A stretch of DNA of 64,000 bases from Bacteriovoracaceae bacterium UBA6200 (GCA_002422605.1 DISW01000019.1:124001-188000), one strand, 5' to 3'. Shown: positions 9,177-18,529, counted from the first letter of the stretch. Notes: generated by a model not told the origin, from the sequence alone. Translations and numbers: made by a program.

Positions 9177-9656
9177 CTAAAATAAGTTCACCATGATAAG
9201 AGTAAAAATTCCCGCAAAGATACCGCTGACAACATCGTCTGTAATGGTTCCCATACCATGTTCATGCCGATCAAAGTATGAAGCAGGCCATAGTTTTACA
9301 ATGTCAAAAAAACGAAAAGATCCAAAGACTAAAAAGAGAGTGGGAAAATCAATTCTTTGAACGAAACTCCAGGTTATGAGCATTCCAATAACTTCATCTA
9401 TAACGATCCATTGTGGATCATGAAGATGATATTTCTTTTGAATCTTATCGGTAACCACCACTGACAGGAAATAGAGGCCAACGATTAAGGCTATTAAATA
9501 GTAAGTATTTACTTGCAAGTAATGAAGAAGATAGATCAAAGGAATCGTCGCCAAGCTTCCCATTGTTCCCGGGGCCTTAGGTATTTTCCCGGTGAAAAAC
9601 CACGATAAAAAGCAGACTGTGAGCAATGAAGGAGATTGATTTTTTTGATCTTTCAT
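9177..9656 (-). CDS. pgpA: Phosphatidylglycerophosphatase A
   Basis: The PgpA family pattern is complete: 'FTGKIPKAPGTMGSLATIP' at the first membrane helix, 'DPQWIVIDEVIGMLITW', and 'FRFFDIVKLWPASYFDRH' followed by 'GMGTITDDVVSGIFAG'. Four membrane segments are expected. The enzyme dephosphorylates phosphatidylglycerol phosphate in the inner membrane. The frame extends upstream to 9713 but that would overlap the start of the divergent gene, so I prefer the ATG at 9656 (159 aa), which fits the family length. The ribosome site is weak, so the start is uncertain. Confidence 0.92.
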   Translation of the reverse strand: MKDQKNQSPSLLTVCFLSWFFTGKIPKAPGTMGSLATIPLIYLLHYLQVNTYYLIALIVGLYFLSVVVTDKIQKKYHLHDPQWIVIDEVIGMLITWSFVQRIDFPTLFLVFGSFRFFDIVKLWPASYFDRHEHGMGTITDDVVSGIFAGIFTLIMVNLF

Positions 9657-9717
9657 AAGATTTACGCTAGTTTTCCTTTTTAAAACTCTAAACGTGATTT
9701 GTGAGATTGGCAAAAAT

Positions 9718-10959
9718 ATGGCGCAACGTCCGAGTTACCTTAATGACTATGCATTTAATTGGGAGTCATTCGACATCGTTTGTAGTGGTAAGTCCTCATT
9801 GGATGCCACCAATTATCTAGCTGGTTTGGCTGATCGAACCCAGGTATCAAGTTTTTTAAATGGATATGGATTCAACATCGATGATCCTGTTGAGAGTGCA
9901 GAACTTTTTGGGATTTTCCAGGAAGCCTTACAATTTATTAAAAGATATTTTTTAAAAGAAGGTAACCCAGAAGGCCTGGATATGAGGGTCCCTAATTACC
10001 TCTATTCTATTACTAATATTTCGGAGCTTTTTCTCGCTGCCACCGGTATGTCTTCGGCCAAATTAAAAAATGATGAACAACAGTGGGCCGGGGTCGTTCT
10101 CAAAGTTATGCACACTTTGCTTCATACTGATAAAGATCTCCGTTATCGCTATTTTTCTACCATTCAACAGCAGATCTTCGATCGCTTTTATAAGTTCATT
10201 CATAGAGATGAAGAAAACCGTTTGTTTTTAAGAAACGATAGTGGAACTTCGATTCCTCTCTACGACTTTCAAACGAAGGCTAAAAAAACCAGAGATTCCA
10301 TTGTTATTAAACTTCTCCATAAACAAGAAAATGTTGCGGAAGAACTCTTTGATAGAATCGGGATTAGAATCATCACTCATAATAAGCTGGATGCTTTAAG
10401 AGTAATCAGATTCCTCCAAAGAAATCACATTATTATCATCAATAATATTAAGCCAAGCCGCTCTCAGAATTCGCTGGTTAGTTTAAAGACATTACGGACT
10501 AGAATCTTTTCCCTTTATAAAGAATCAATTCGTACTGAAATGCCAGAGAATGTCTTTTATCAGAAGTTAAATGAGTTAATTGAAGATTGCTCTCCAATAA
10601 CTAAGCATCACGATAACCGCCATACATCTGATGAGTATCGCGCGATCCATTTTACTGGACGACAACTTATTAAATACCGAAATCCTTTCATGGCCTCATT
10701 TAATGAGGTTAGAAAGCAGGCCATGAACGACAGAGAAAATCCTCTCTCTCAGTCACTTCTGCAGCTTGATACTTCTCCTATCTCTCAAGATGTTCGCTTT
10801 TTTTATCCTTTTGAAGTTCAATTAACGGATTATGAGAGCCACGTTAAAAATACTCAAGGGGAAGCTTCACACGCAGAGTACAAGAAAGCTCAATTGAAAT
10901 CAGCGATGAAGCGTATTTTCAAACCTATCATTGAGATGAATAACCTAAAAGTTGATTAA
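9718..10959 (+). CDS. RelA/SpoT-like nucleotide synthetase-fold protein, 413 aa
   Basis: The central and C-terminal parts follow the order of motifs in the (p)ppGpp synthetase domain: a basic 'KKTRDSIVIKLL' (like RxKxxxSIxxK, about residue 188), 'ELFDRIGIRIIT' with Asp212, 'EYRAIHFTG' near residue 307, 'FEVQLTDYESHV' with Glu366, and 'SHAEYKKAQ' near 385. The first 180 residues are alpha-helical and unfamiliar. I believe this belongs to a delta-proteobacterial uncharacterised family (possibly TIGR04552), but cannot check. Whether it makes pppGpp or another nucleotide is unknown. Start chosen at MAQRPSY; upstream ATG at 9694 would run into the pgpA region. Confidence 0.75.
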   Translation: MAQRPSYLNDYAFNWESFDIVCSGKSSLDATNYLAGLADRTQVSSFLNGYGFNIDDPVESAELFGIFQEALQFIKRYFLKEGNPEGLDMRVPNYLYSITNISELFLAATGMSSAKLKNDEQQWAGVVLKVMHTLLHTDKDLRYRYFSTIQQQIFDRFYKFIHRDEENRLFLRNDSGTSIPLYDFQTKAKKTRDSIVIKLLHKQENVAEELFDRIGIRIITHNKLDALRVIRFLQRNHIIIINNIKPSRSQNSLVSLKTLRTRIFSLYKESIRTEMPENVFYQKLNELIEDCSPITKHHDNRHTSDEYRAIHFTGRQLIKYRNPFMASFNEVRKQAMNDRENPLSQSLLQLDTSPISQDVRFFYPFEVQLTDYESHVKNTQGEASHAEYKKAQLKSAMKRIFKPIIEMNNLKVD

Positions 10960-11840
10960 AAGTTCTGCTTTATAAAAAGAGCAATCCTTTCATTTACCAT
11001 GTCCGGGTAATCTGCCTGTGGAACGTGAGAACCATTTTTCATAAAATAAGTTTCACTATTTGGTAAGAGGGTAGCGAGAGTGCGCTGAAGATGATTGGGA
11101 ATGACATTATCTTTATGTCCACCCATTATCAGGGCAGGCATTGTCATTTTCTCAAGGCCATGAGTAATATTTTGTTTGGTCATTTCATTAAAGAGCTGAA
11201 AAAAAACCTCAGCTCCTAACTGTCCTACACGATTCAGATAGATCTCAATAAATTCTTTAGAAACCTTGGAGCGATTAAAGCCCGTTGTATGGATGATTTC
11301 TCTAACCAGAGGATTCATACCGCCAGTGGACCAGACTTTTTTAAAGATCTCTGGATATTTTTCCAATCCCAGGGCCGCGATCGGAGTAATAAACTCCATG
11401 AGGTTAGTGTCAAACATGACATCTTTAACATTGATGAAAGTTCCGGAAATAAGGACCATGCCTTTTACTAGTTTGGGAAAGTCCTGTGCCAATTGCAGAC
11501 ACACATTTACGCCCATACTGTGACCTAGCATGATCGATTCCTCAATACCAAGAAATGAACACAGTCCTGCTACGTCTTGGGCCATCTGAGTAAAAGTGAT
11601 CTTTTCGACATTTTGTTGACCGGTAGACTGGAAGTGCCCTCGATAGTCATGAATCAAAATCTGGTAACCAAGTCTATCAAAGTATTCTGTCTGAAACTTC
11701 CAATGGTGATTACTGCATACGAGTCCATAATTGAATACTAGTATGGGTCTTGAATGATCTATAGATTGAAAATTTTTAACGTAAAAAATTTGTTCATTAT
11801 CTTCAGTTTTAAAAAAATTGGCATCACTAGTTTGAAACAT
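10956..11840 (-). CDS. Alpha/beta-fold hydrolase, 294 aa
   Basis: The fold is recognisable from 'ILIHDYRGHFQS', the nucleophile elbow 'MLGHSMGVNV' (catalytic Ser), 'LIMGGHKDNVIP' (acid Asp) and 'MKNGSHVPQADYP' (catalytic His). No signal peptide, so cytoplasmic. The substrate is unknown; the closest general types are esterases or C-C hydrolases. It is the last gene of a minus-strand operon that also has FHA, recG and greA genes, 3 bases after the FHA gene. Its end overlaps the convergent RelA-like gene by 4 bases. Confidence 0.87.
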   Translation of the reverse strand: MFQTSDANFFKTEDNEQIFYVKNFQSIDHSRPILVFNYGLVCSNHHWKFQTEYFDRLGYQILIHDYRGHFQSTGQQNVEKITFTQMAQDVAGLCSFLGIEESIMLGHSMGVNVCLQLAQDFPKLVKGMVLISGTFINVKDVMFDTNLMEFITPIAALGLEKYPEIFKKVWSTGGMNPLVREIIHTTGFNRSKVSKEFIEIYLNRVGQLGAEVFFQLFNEMTKQNITHGLEKMTMPALIMGGHKDNVIPNHLQRTLATLLPNSETYFMKNGSHVPQADYPDMVNERIALFIKQNF

Positions 11841-11843
11841 TGG

Positions 11844-12251
11844 CTACTTCATAAGTTGGGTTAGACGTTCAATAATGGGAAGTCTGTTAGAGTCTTCCGC
11901 GACCAGTTGGTTTAATTTCTTATCCAGAATGATTCTTTTTACCGGGATTTCTGTTTCCTCAAAAATGCAAATTTTAATAATGGTGTTACCGAGGGTAATC
12001 AGATCGTTCATTTTTAGCTTTCTGATATTGGAAGCCCTTTTTCCGTTTATTAAAAAGAAATCCACACCTTTTTGAGGATGAATTAATAACTCTTTTCCTA
12101 AGACTTCCAGCATGACATGAGAAGGCAGAATACTATTATCTTCTATGCATAGATCCCCAGTGTTTCTACCCAGGTAAATCTGATTTTGAAAGAATTGATA
12201 GTTATTGAGGACATTATTGTCCGTACTCTTCTGGATCTCTAAATTGATCAT
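11844..12251 (-). CDS. FHA-domain protein, 135 aa
   Basis: One forkhead-associated domain fills the protein: 'IYLGRNTGDLCIED', 'ILPSHVMLEVLGKEL', 'FFLINGKRASN' and 'KMNDLITLGNTIIKI'. The family uses the GR, S-x-x-H and N-G residues to bind phosphothreonine peptides. A C-terminal helix of 40 residues follows. It lies 9 bases downstream of recG in the same operon. Partner kinase is not visible nearby; the UbiB-like protein at 15.7 kb is not of that type. Confidence 0.82.
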   Translation of the reverse strand: MINLEIQKSTDNNVLNNYQFFQNQIYLGRNTGDLCIEDNSILPSHVMLEVLGKELLIHPQKGVDFFLINGKRASNIRKLKMNDLITLGNTIIKICIFEETEIPVKRIILDKKLNQLVAEDSNRLPIIERLTQLMK

Positions 12252-12260
12252 AGGAACCTC

Positions 12261-14357
12261 TTAAATAGTATCGAGGATTTTTTGATCTTTTGCGAGTCTT
12301 TCAAAATGTGGGGTCAAAAGCTCCGGGTGTGTTGCCTGGAGCTTTTCTAAGTCAGCAACAACCTGCTCTAAAATTGCGGTATGGGTTAAGAAACTTGCCA
12401 GCTTCTTACTTACGACTGTTCCTGATTGATCCACTCCGAAAATATCGCCTTCGCCTCTGAAGCGTAAGTCTTCCTCTGCAATAACAAATCCGTCCAGATT
12501 GTTTTCAACCACTCTTAAACGCTCGTTCGCCTCTGGAGAAACCTCTTTATCCAAAACGAGAAAGCAAAAACCTGGTTTTTCTCCACGACCAACCCGTCCT
12601 CTCAACTGATGAAGAGAAGAAAGCCCAAAGCGTTCAGGATTATAGATACTCATGATGGTGGCATTTGGAATATTAATACCGACTTCAATCACGCTGGTGG
12701 AAATGAGAATCTGGATTTTTTTACCCCGGAAATGTCTCACAGTCGTTTCTTTTTCTTCGGCTTTCATCTGCCCATGGAGCATACCAATTGAGAATTCAGG
12801 AAAAGTTTTTTGATATTTTATAAGTGAATCTTTTACATTTTGAATATCGAGAGTTTCCGATTCTTCAATTGCCGGGAATACAAAATAAGCTTGCTCGCCA
12901 AGCAGAAGACGGGCCTTGATAAACTCAAGATACTTCTGATAATTAACTTTTTCCGTGATCCGGGTCTTAATTCCTTTTCGACCAGATGGCATCATCTTAA
13001 TTGAAGATATATCCAGATCTCCATATTGGGCGAGACTCAGGGTTCTTGGAATAGGTGTTGCTGTCATAATTAAGGAATGGGCACCATCACCCTTAGCAAC
13101 TAAACGAAGTCTTTGTTCGACTCCAAATTTATGCTGTTCATCGATGATAGCAAGACCTAATTTTTTAAAGATAACTGAATCCTGAAACAAAGAATGAGTA
13201 CCGATGACAATTTCAGTTGTTCCTTCGGCCAATTTTTTTAAAATGACTTTTTTATCTTTCGCCTTAGTTGATCCTAAAAGAAGATCAATCTCGAGCGCCG
13301 GATTAAGCTGTTTAAAAGACTCGAAGTGCTGGATCGCCAAAGCTTCTGTCGGACACATAAAGGCGACCTGGTGGTCTGAACGATTGGCAACCCGGGCAGC
13401 CAGAAAGGCGACGATTGTTTTTCCACAACCCACATCACCTTGAACCATTCTCATCATGGGGTGACCTGACTTAAAATCTTTTAAAATTTCGCCAAATACC
13501 TTCAATTGATCTGAAGTGAGTTCAAAGGGGAGATGCTTTACCAGGTCGTTTACCTTATTTTCATCTAAGCTAATAACCGGAGCAGCTTTCCTCTTGATAA
13601 ACTTTCTTCTGGTTTGAATCTTTAACTGATCACTTAGGAATTCTTCGTAGATTAAACGTTCTTCAGCAGCTTCTTTTAACTTGGGAGAGAAATCATCTAC
13701 GGGAATTTTTCCATGAATGACTTTAAAGGCTTGGCCAAGACTCATTTTTTTATCGTAGCCGAGTTCCGGTAAAGTCTGCGGTATGTTCTCCCAAAGATGC
13801 TTAGGGATGAGATCCAGAACTTTCTTAAGGTGAACACCACTTGTTTTGTTAACAGTTGGGTATTCTATAATATAGGCGTTGAAATTGCTTTCGGGATCGA
13901 TAATTTGAGGATTAGTAACTTGTTTCTGGGCCTTAAATTCCTGGACCTGCCCAAGGAAAGCTATGCGCTCCAGAGCTTCGATTTGTTTTTTTTGATTGGG
14001 ATAGAGATTAAACCAACGAAGACTAAGAGTTTCATGGGAGAGATCGTCTTTTACGACAACATAACCGTTAAATAAGAGGATATTTCCTTTTCCTCTTCTT
14101 CCGAAGGCCGGCTTGATATCTACATGAAGAACTTTTCCAGAGCCTTTGAAGAATTGATCAAGTATGGCTTCCCGAAAAGGCTGGAAGGATGGCATTTTAT
14201 GGATTCTCAATGGGAGAATCCATAAAAGTTCCAATACCGTCTTAATACCGGCTTCAGTTAATTTAGTTATGGTTGGTGATGGTTTTTTACCGGCAACCAG
14301 AGCTTCTAATGGCGAGTACCAATTGATGTCACTCGTAGCTGAGTTCCTGGACCTCAT
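12261..14357 (-). CDS. recG: ATP-dependent DNA helicase RecG
   Basis: The 698 residues contain an N-terminal wedge domain ('LELLWILPLRIHKMP' and the OB part) and the SF2 motor: 'MVQGDVGCGKTIVAFLAA' (Walker A), 'LAIIDEQHKFGVEQR' (DEQH), 'LIMTATPIPRTLSL', 'LLHGQMKAEEKE', 'STSVIEVGINIPNA' and 'QLRGRVGRGEKPGFC'. RecG remodels stalled replication forks and Holliday junctions. The start lies 29 bases inside the 3' end of greA, so the two are translationally linked. Length is typical. Confidence 0.97.
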   Translation of the reverse strand: MRSRNSATSDINWYSPLEALVAGKKPSPTITKLTEAGIKTVLELLWILPLRIHKMPSFQPFREAILDQFFKGSGKVLHVDIKPAFGRRGKGNILLFNGYVVVKDDLSHETLSLRWFNLYPNQKKQIEALERIAFLGQVQEFKAQKQVTNPQIIDPESNFNAYIIEYPTVNKTSGVHLKKVLDLIPKHLWENIPQTLPELGYDKKMSLGQAFKVIHGKIPVDDFSPKLKEAAEERLIYEEFLSDQLKIQTRRKFIKRKAAPVISLDENKVNDLVKHLPFELTSDQLKVFGEILKDFKSGHPMMRMVQGDVGCGKTIVAFLAARVANRSDHQVAFMCPTEALAIQHFESFKQLNPALEIDLLLGSTKAKDKKVILKKLAEGTTEIVIGTHSLFQDSVIFKKLGLAIIDEQHKFGVEQRLRLVAKGDGAHSLIMTATPIPRTLSLAQYGDLDISSIKMMPSGRKGIKTRITEKVNYQKYLEFIKARLLLGEQAYFVFPAIEESETLDIQNVKDSLIKYQKTFPEFSIGMLHGQMKAEEKETTVRHFRGKKIQILISTSVIEVGINIPNATIMSIYNPERFGLSSLHQLRGRVGRGEKPGFCFLVLDKEVSPEANERLRVVENNLDGFVIAEEDLRFRGEGDIFGVDQSGTVVSKKLASFLTHTAILEQVVADLEKLQATHPELLTPHFERLAKDQKILDTI

Positions 14358-14802
14358 AAATCAAATCGCCCTTTGGTGCTTTGACAATGATCTCATCTCC
14401 CTCTTCTTTTCCAATGAGGGCCCTTCCAAGCGGAGAGTTATATGAGATTTTGTTTGGATCAGTCATGGCTTCATCTTCACCAACAATTTGGTAAGTGAAG
14501 CTTATGTCTTTTTGAGTATCATAAATTTTAACAGTGGCCCCAAAGACAATCTTATCAGTTTTAAGTGTTACGACATTTACTATGCGGGCACGGGCAAGTT
14601 TGCTTTGAAGATCTAATATTCTTCCTTCAATAATCGACTGACGTTCTTTAGCAGCATGATATTCAGCATTTTCTTTAAGGTCGCCAAGCTCGCGAGCTTC
14701 AGAAATCGCCTGTTTGATTTCTTCTCGCTCAACTTTAACAAGTTGGCTAAGTTCATCTTCTAGCAGTTTCCTGCCATTTAATGTCATAGGACATTCGCTC
14801 AT
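14329..14802 (-). CDS. greA: Transcript cleavage factor GreA
   Basis: An N-terminal coiled-coil hairpin holds 'LSQLVKVEREEIKQAISEA' and the tip 'GDLKENAEYHAAKE', whose acidic residues place Mg2+ in the RNA polymerase active site. The C-terminal FKBP-like domain has 'DKIVFGATVKIYD', 'ISYNSPLGRALIGKEEGDE' and 'IYEVQELSY'. At 157 residues it is full length. It rescues backtracked RNA polymerase. A GAGGA ribosome site precedes the ATG. It overlaps recG and follows the zinc-ribbon gene by 11 bases. Confidence 0.97.
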   Translation of the reverse strand: MSECPMTLNGRKLLEDELSQLVKVEREEIKQAISEARELGDLKENAEYHAAKERQSIIEGRILDLQSKLARARIVNVVTLKTDKIVFGATVKIYDTQKDISFTYQIVGEDEAMTDPNKISYNSPLGRALIGKEEGDEIIVKAPKGDLIYEVQELSYE

Positions 14803-14813
14803 AAAATCCTCAA

Positions 14814-15104
14814 TTATTTTTTAAATAAGGCCGCTGCTTTTGCCAGGGCATCCTGTCTTTCTTTGTCAGGGTTCGTATCCAAAGAGCCTATCTTAAAATA
14901 ATCACAAAAGTTAGCTTTCTCTTTGTCTTGAACCCTATCCGCTGAAGGTTCACGGCACTCGTTATAGGCCTTAGGATCATAGAATTGGCACATCTTACAA
15001 CACCGGATATCCGCCATGCAATGGGGGCAAACGTCACGGCGTCCAACCATAATCTTATAAGTATCTGAAAGTGGTTTACCACATTTGTAACAAGTAAGGG
15101 ACAA
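14814..15104 (-). CDS. Small zinc-ribbon protein, 96 aa
   Basis: Two cysteine pairs at the N-terminus (CYKCGK and CPHC) form a zinc-ribbon, and a second cluster follows (CCKMCQFYDP, then C in 'NECREP' and 'NFCDYF'). The tail ends with 'ALAKAAALFKK'. I know similar unnamed proteins from delta-proteobacteria but no function. The start is a TTG at 15104, 1 base after the previous stop, with AGGAG about 8 bases upstream; starting later would remove the first zinc ligands. Cytoplasmic, in the greA-recG operon. Confidence 0.75.
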   Translation of the reverse strand: MSLTCYKCGKPLSDTYKIMVGRRDVCPHCMADIRCCKMCQFYDPKAYNECREPSADRVQDKEKANFCDYFKIGSLDTNPDKERQDALAKAAALFKK

Positions 15105-15105
15105 A

Positions 15106-15615
15106 TTAAAACTCCTGTCCTACGCCAATTCCTAAGCCAAATCCGTTTTGAGGGTTGGTAGGAGCGAAGTAAATCTTTGGGGTATTACGTTTGTTATATT
15201 CTTCGACCGATTTCTGCAATAAATACTCATTATTGTACTGATTGGTTTTTGAAATCAAATAACTAATCGCAATCATACTGACTCCTCCGAAAAGAAGGAT
15301 GTTTCGGCTGGCTATACCATCGTTTTGACCATCCGAAGTTCTTAAAAAACTTCCTAGTACCATTGCCGTTCCAAGAGTCGATAATGCAGCACTTTTCCAA
15401 GTAGGGCGATTATTCTCCTGGTATTCATCTAAGAGATCTTTTGCCACTTCATCTTTTTCTAAGTAGTAGCGTAAACCTTCGCCTCTATGCTTATTGCTTA
15501 CATCAACCAGCACTTCTTGATAGTTAATCGTTGCAACTCGGCTGCACGTTTCGGCTGCCCAGGCGACGCTGATCTGCAGCAGGAAAATTAAAATCAAAAC
15601 AGTCGGTTTTAACAT
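15106..15615 (-). CDS. Exported or membrane hypothetical protein, 169 aa
   Basis: A signal peptide spans residues 1-20 ('SVAWAAE' at the cleavage site). Two hydrophobic segments follow at about residues 75-91 and 107-124, each long enough to cross a membrane. The C-terminus is 'NGFGLGIGVGQEF', ending in Phe like an outer-membrane protein tail, but the protein is too short for a barrel. No family recognised. It is the first gene of the minus-strand operon leading to greA and recG, so the operon promoter should lie between 15616 and 15699. Confidence 0.65.
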   Translation of the reverse strand: MLKPTVLILIFLLQISVAWAAETCSRVATINYQEVLVDVSNKHRGEGLRYYLEKDEVAKDLLDEYQENNRPTWKSAALSTLGTAMVLGSFLRTSDGQNDGIASRNILLFGGVSMIAISYLISKTNQYNNEYLLQKSVEEYNKRNTPKIYFAPTNPQNGFGLGIGVGQEF

Positions 15616-15699
15616 GGGGTAAATACTTCTCTCACGCCTAAGGCATTGGTTCTCTGGGCATTTTAACTTACCATAAAATAAAAAGCGACCTTGTAATTT

Positions 15700-17412
15700 A
15701 TGGATTTAATCAAGACAGGCATTGGAATTTCTAAAACCATCAAGAATGTTTCGCGCTTCCGCGAAATTCTTACTGTATTAAGTCGCCATGGGTTTTCCGA
15801 ACTTATCGTAAAATCTGGTCTAGATAAATTAATTCCAGGTTTTGTCCTGCCCGCCAGGGTTTCAGAGCTTAAAAATGAAACCTTAAGTAATGATGAGTGG
15901 TGGGGTATTTTTGGTACTCAACTGCGATTGAGTTTTGAGGAGCTTGGCCCAAGCTTTATTAAAGTTGGCCAATTATTGGCAACCAGAGAAGATATTCTTG
16001 AACCTTCGATGATTCGTCAGCTTAAGCTTTTACAGAATAAGGTTAAAGGGATCCCATTCGATGCAGCCTTAAAGGTTATTGAATCAAATCTCGGTAAAAG
16101 CTGGCAGGAAGTTTTTTCATCCATAGAACAAGAACCCATTGGTACCGCTTCAATCGGTGTGGTTTATAAAGCGGAACTTCATGATGGCCAGAAAGTCGTC
16201 GTAAAAGTTCGAAGACCCCATATTGCCAAAACGCTGCTTACCGATTTTGAGATACTTCTTTTTATCGTTCAACAAATAGAGAAAGTTTCAACTGAAATAA
16301 AGTTCATGGGCATGTCCCGGATGATATCGGATTTTTTCAAGAGCACGGATAATGAACTCAATTTTTTGATTGAAGCCCAGAACTGTGAGCGTTTACGTAA
16401 AAACCTTGAAGTGATCGATAAAGATGGATTCCTGGTAGTGCCTAAGGTTTATCGGGAATATTCAACTCAAGAAGTTTTGGTCCTTGAATTCCTGGATGGG
16501 AAACCGTTCAATGAGTTTAAATCAATGGCCGAGATTGGCCCTGATATCGCAGAAAAACTAGAAAAAAGTATTGAGCTCTTTACCCATACATTACTTGCCG
16601 ACGGCTTTTTCCATGCCGATCTTCACGGCGGTAATTTCTTTGTCCTGAAAGACAGACGAATTGGAATTATTGATTTCGGACTAATGGGTACCCTTAGTAA
16701 AAAAAATCGCGCCAATCTTATTGCCATCCTTTATGCAGTCATCACCTACAATTTTGATAACCTGGTTTATGAATTCCTGGATGTCGCTGAGTATGAGGCC
16801 ATTCCAAATCATGAGGAATTGATCCGGGATATTAAGGATGCTCTTTCTCCTTATATTGGTCTGAGTATAAAAGAGACGAATATGACGGGTCTAGTTCAAG
16901 GACTGGTCCGAACGTTAAGTAAGCATCAACTCTATCTTCCACGGGAATGGTTTATTATCTTCCGCGCTCTCATGACCTTAGATGGAGTAGGCAAGTCCAT
17001 CGGACTCGATCTCAACATATTTAAAGTGCTGGAAAAAGATATTCCTCATTTAGTGACGGAACTTATTTCAAAACAAAATGCTCAAGAAGAACTTATGTGG
17101 GTGGCCAAGGACGTGGTCAGTTCTTTGAGGATTATTCCTAAGCATATCAAATGGTTTCTCAAAGAGACTTCCCAGCATAATTATTCTCCGGAAATTAGAA
17201 TCAGAGATTTCGCCCGTCTTTCCCGAGGTATCAACCGCTCATTTTATATTCTTGGTCTCTCGCTTATGGCGGCGGTATTTATCCTCTGCGGATCACTCTT
17301 CGTCCTGGATCTGAAAGTGACCAGATTTGCAGATATCCCGGCCTTAACCTGGATCTTCTGGAGTATTGCGGCCTATATGATGGGTCGGGTAGCGATGCTG
17401 CGAAAGTTTTAG
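15700..17412 (+). CDS. UbiB/ABC1/ADCK-family atypical kinase, 570 aa
   Basis: The family motifs appear in order: 'SFIKVGQLLATREDILE' (the KxGQ motif that folds over the active site), 'TASIGVVYKAELHDGQKVVVKVRRP' shortened here to the glycine/alanine loop and catalytic Lys, 'ELNFLIEAQN', 'FFHADLHGGNFF' and 'IGIIDFGLMG' (DFG). Two C-terminal hydrophobic helices anchor it in the inner membrane. Relatives support ubiquinone or menaquinone synthesis or lipid handling. Length is standard. The 3' end overlaps the convergent GNAT gene by 4 bases. Confidence 0.92.
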   Translation: MDLIKTGIGISKTIKNVSRFREILTVLSRHGFSELIVKSGLDKLIPGFVLPARVSELKNETLSNDEWWGIFGTQLRLSFEELGPSFIKVGQLLATREDILEPSMIRQLKLLQNKVKGIPFDAALKVIESNLGKSWQEVFSSIEQEPIGTASIGVVYKAELHDGQKVVVKVRRPHIAKTLLTDFEILLFIVQQIEKVSTEIKFMGMSRMISDFFKSTDNELNFLIEAQNCERLRKNLEVIDKDGFLVVPKVYREYSTQEVLVLEFLDGKPFNEFKSMAEIGPDIAEKLEKSIELFTHTLLADGFFHADLHGGNFFVLKDRRIGIIDFGLMGTLSKKNRANLIAILYAVITYNFDNLVYEFLDVAEYEAIPNHEELIRDIKDALSPYIGLSIKETNMTGLVQGLVRTLSKHQLYLPREWFIIFRALMTLDGVGKSIGLDLNIFKVLEKDIPHLVTELISKQNAQEELMWVAKDVVSSLRIIPKHIKWFLKETSQHNYSPEIRIRDFARLSRGINRSFYILGLSLMAAVFILCGSLFVLDLKVTRFADIPALTWIFWSIAAYMMGRVAMLRKF

Positions 17413-18431
17413 ATACTATCTAAGCCGCTAATGAATAGGGTCGGTAATTCAAGCTCTTCAAAGGTTCCTGGTCCTAATATCCCTCTTAAAAAATCCTGTA
17501 CCTCTAAAGCATGAAGTTCATCGTTATAGTTAAAGAAGACTTCCTGCTTCATGAGATTGATATTTTGAATCTGAATTTTATCCTGAGTGAAATCCCGAAT
17601 GAAATCAGTAAAAAGTTTTAAGTCCCCTGTTCCAAGGAAAAATTGATATTGCTGCTGTTCTGTTGGTAGAAGCTCTTTTCCCATCCAGACCTTTCCGTGA
17701 GTACCAATTTCTTCTATAAATTGATTTAAAGGGATCGTAGAGCCATATTCGTAAATAATTCCTGGAAGGTCCTGGCCCTTATTAATAAAATAATAGTCTC
17801 CAATCCCCTGACCGGTGCGGTTTATGTGAAGGTCTGAACTTGTCACTTTCTCAATGAGGCTCCAGTCTTCATCAGTGCGGTCAACTGTGAGGTACTCTTT
17901 TGCAAAAGACGTCTGATAAAGAGACTTAATCTGGATCTTTTCAGAATCAGTTAAGGCTTCATACGTAGTTTTTTCCAGAAGAGGATTTTCAAGTCCTCCG
18001 GTGAACTCGTATTGAGATCCACAGAGGTAAAATCCAAATTTATTATAGAGCTCTTCAAGGTCACTCCATAAGAGAAAGAAAGCAGCATCAGATCTCATCG
18101 TAGCTAAGACATCGTTAAACAATGTCTGAAAAAGTCCTTCACCACGTCTTTTCTCGTCGACAGCGATACCACCCAGGAGAATGATAGGATGTTTTTTTTC
18201 ATTGATAGTCAGCGTTCTCTCTCGTGCACCTATGTGAGCGAGGACATTCTCATTCTCATCAATCAGAATGAAGCAGTTGTGGTGATTAGAAGGATCTATC
18301 AACGGAGCAAAATCCACTTTAAAAGAATCCGGCGACTGATATTTAAAAGAAGTTTCGATTAATTTCAGCGTTGCTGGAAATAGTTCAGGTTTTTCTTTTA
18401 AGGTTTTTATCTGAGGGAAAATTTTGCCCAT
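17409..18431 (-). CDS. GNAT-family acetyltransferase, 340 aa
   Basis: The N-terminal half is a GNAT domain: 'NCFILIDENENVLAHIGAR', then 'ILLGGIAVDEKRRGEGLFQTL' which contains the acetyl-CoA pyrophosphate loop (R-R-G-E-G), then 'LEELYNKFGFYLCG'. The C-terminal 180 residues have no recognised domain and may form a second degenerate GNAT or SCP2-like fold, as in Eis-type proteins. A GGAG site lies 8 bases before the ATG. Substrate unknown. It is divergent from the flagellin gene and shares its upstream region. Confidence 0.82.
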   Translation of the reverse strand: MGKIFPQIKTLKEKPELFPATLKLIETSFKYQSPDSFKVDFAPLIDPSNHHNCFILIDENENVLAHIGARERTLTINEKKHPIILLGGIAVDEKRRGEGLFQTLFNDVLATMRSDAAFFLLWSDLEELYNKFGFYLCGSQYEFTGGLENPLLEKTTYEALTDSEKIQIKSLYQTSFAKEYLTVDRTDEDWSLIEKVTSSDLHINRTGQGIGDYYFINKGQDLPGIIYEYGSTIPLNQFIEEIGTHGKVWMGKELLPTEQQQYQFFLGTGDLKLFTDFIRDFTQDKIQIQNINLMKQEVFFNYNDELHALEVQDFLRGILGPGTFEELELPTLFISGLDSI

Positions 18432-18502
18432 ACTTAAATCTCCGTGATTTCAATAATTTGAACCCATTTTTTATCTTCTGTCGAATTTTTTTACATTCAA
18501 AC

Positions 18503-18529
18503 TCAAGTCTTTTGCTGTGTTGTCGAAAA
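18503..18529 (+). promoter_or_regulatory. Sigma-28 (FliA)-like promoter of flagellin gene 1
   Basis: TCAAGTCT - 11 bases - GTCGAAAA, against the FliA consensus TAAAGTTT-N11-GCCGATAA (6 of 8 in each box, exact spacing). It lies 80-110 bases upstream of the flagellin ATG. Late flagellar genes commonly use this sigma factor. Confidence 0.65.

Noticed and set aside
9694..9717. Upstream in-frame start of the RelA-like protein
   Set aside because: It adds eight codons in the short divergent promoter region with pgpA; the ATG at 9718 fits better.
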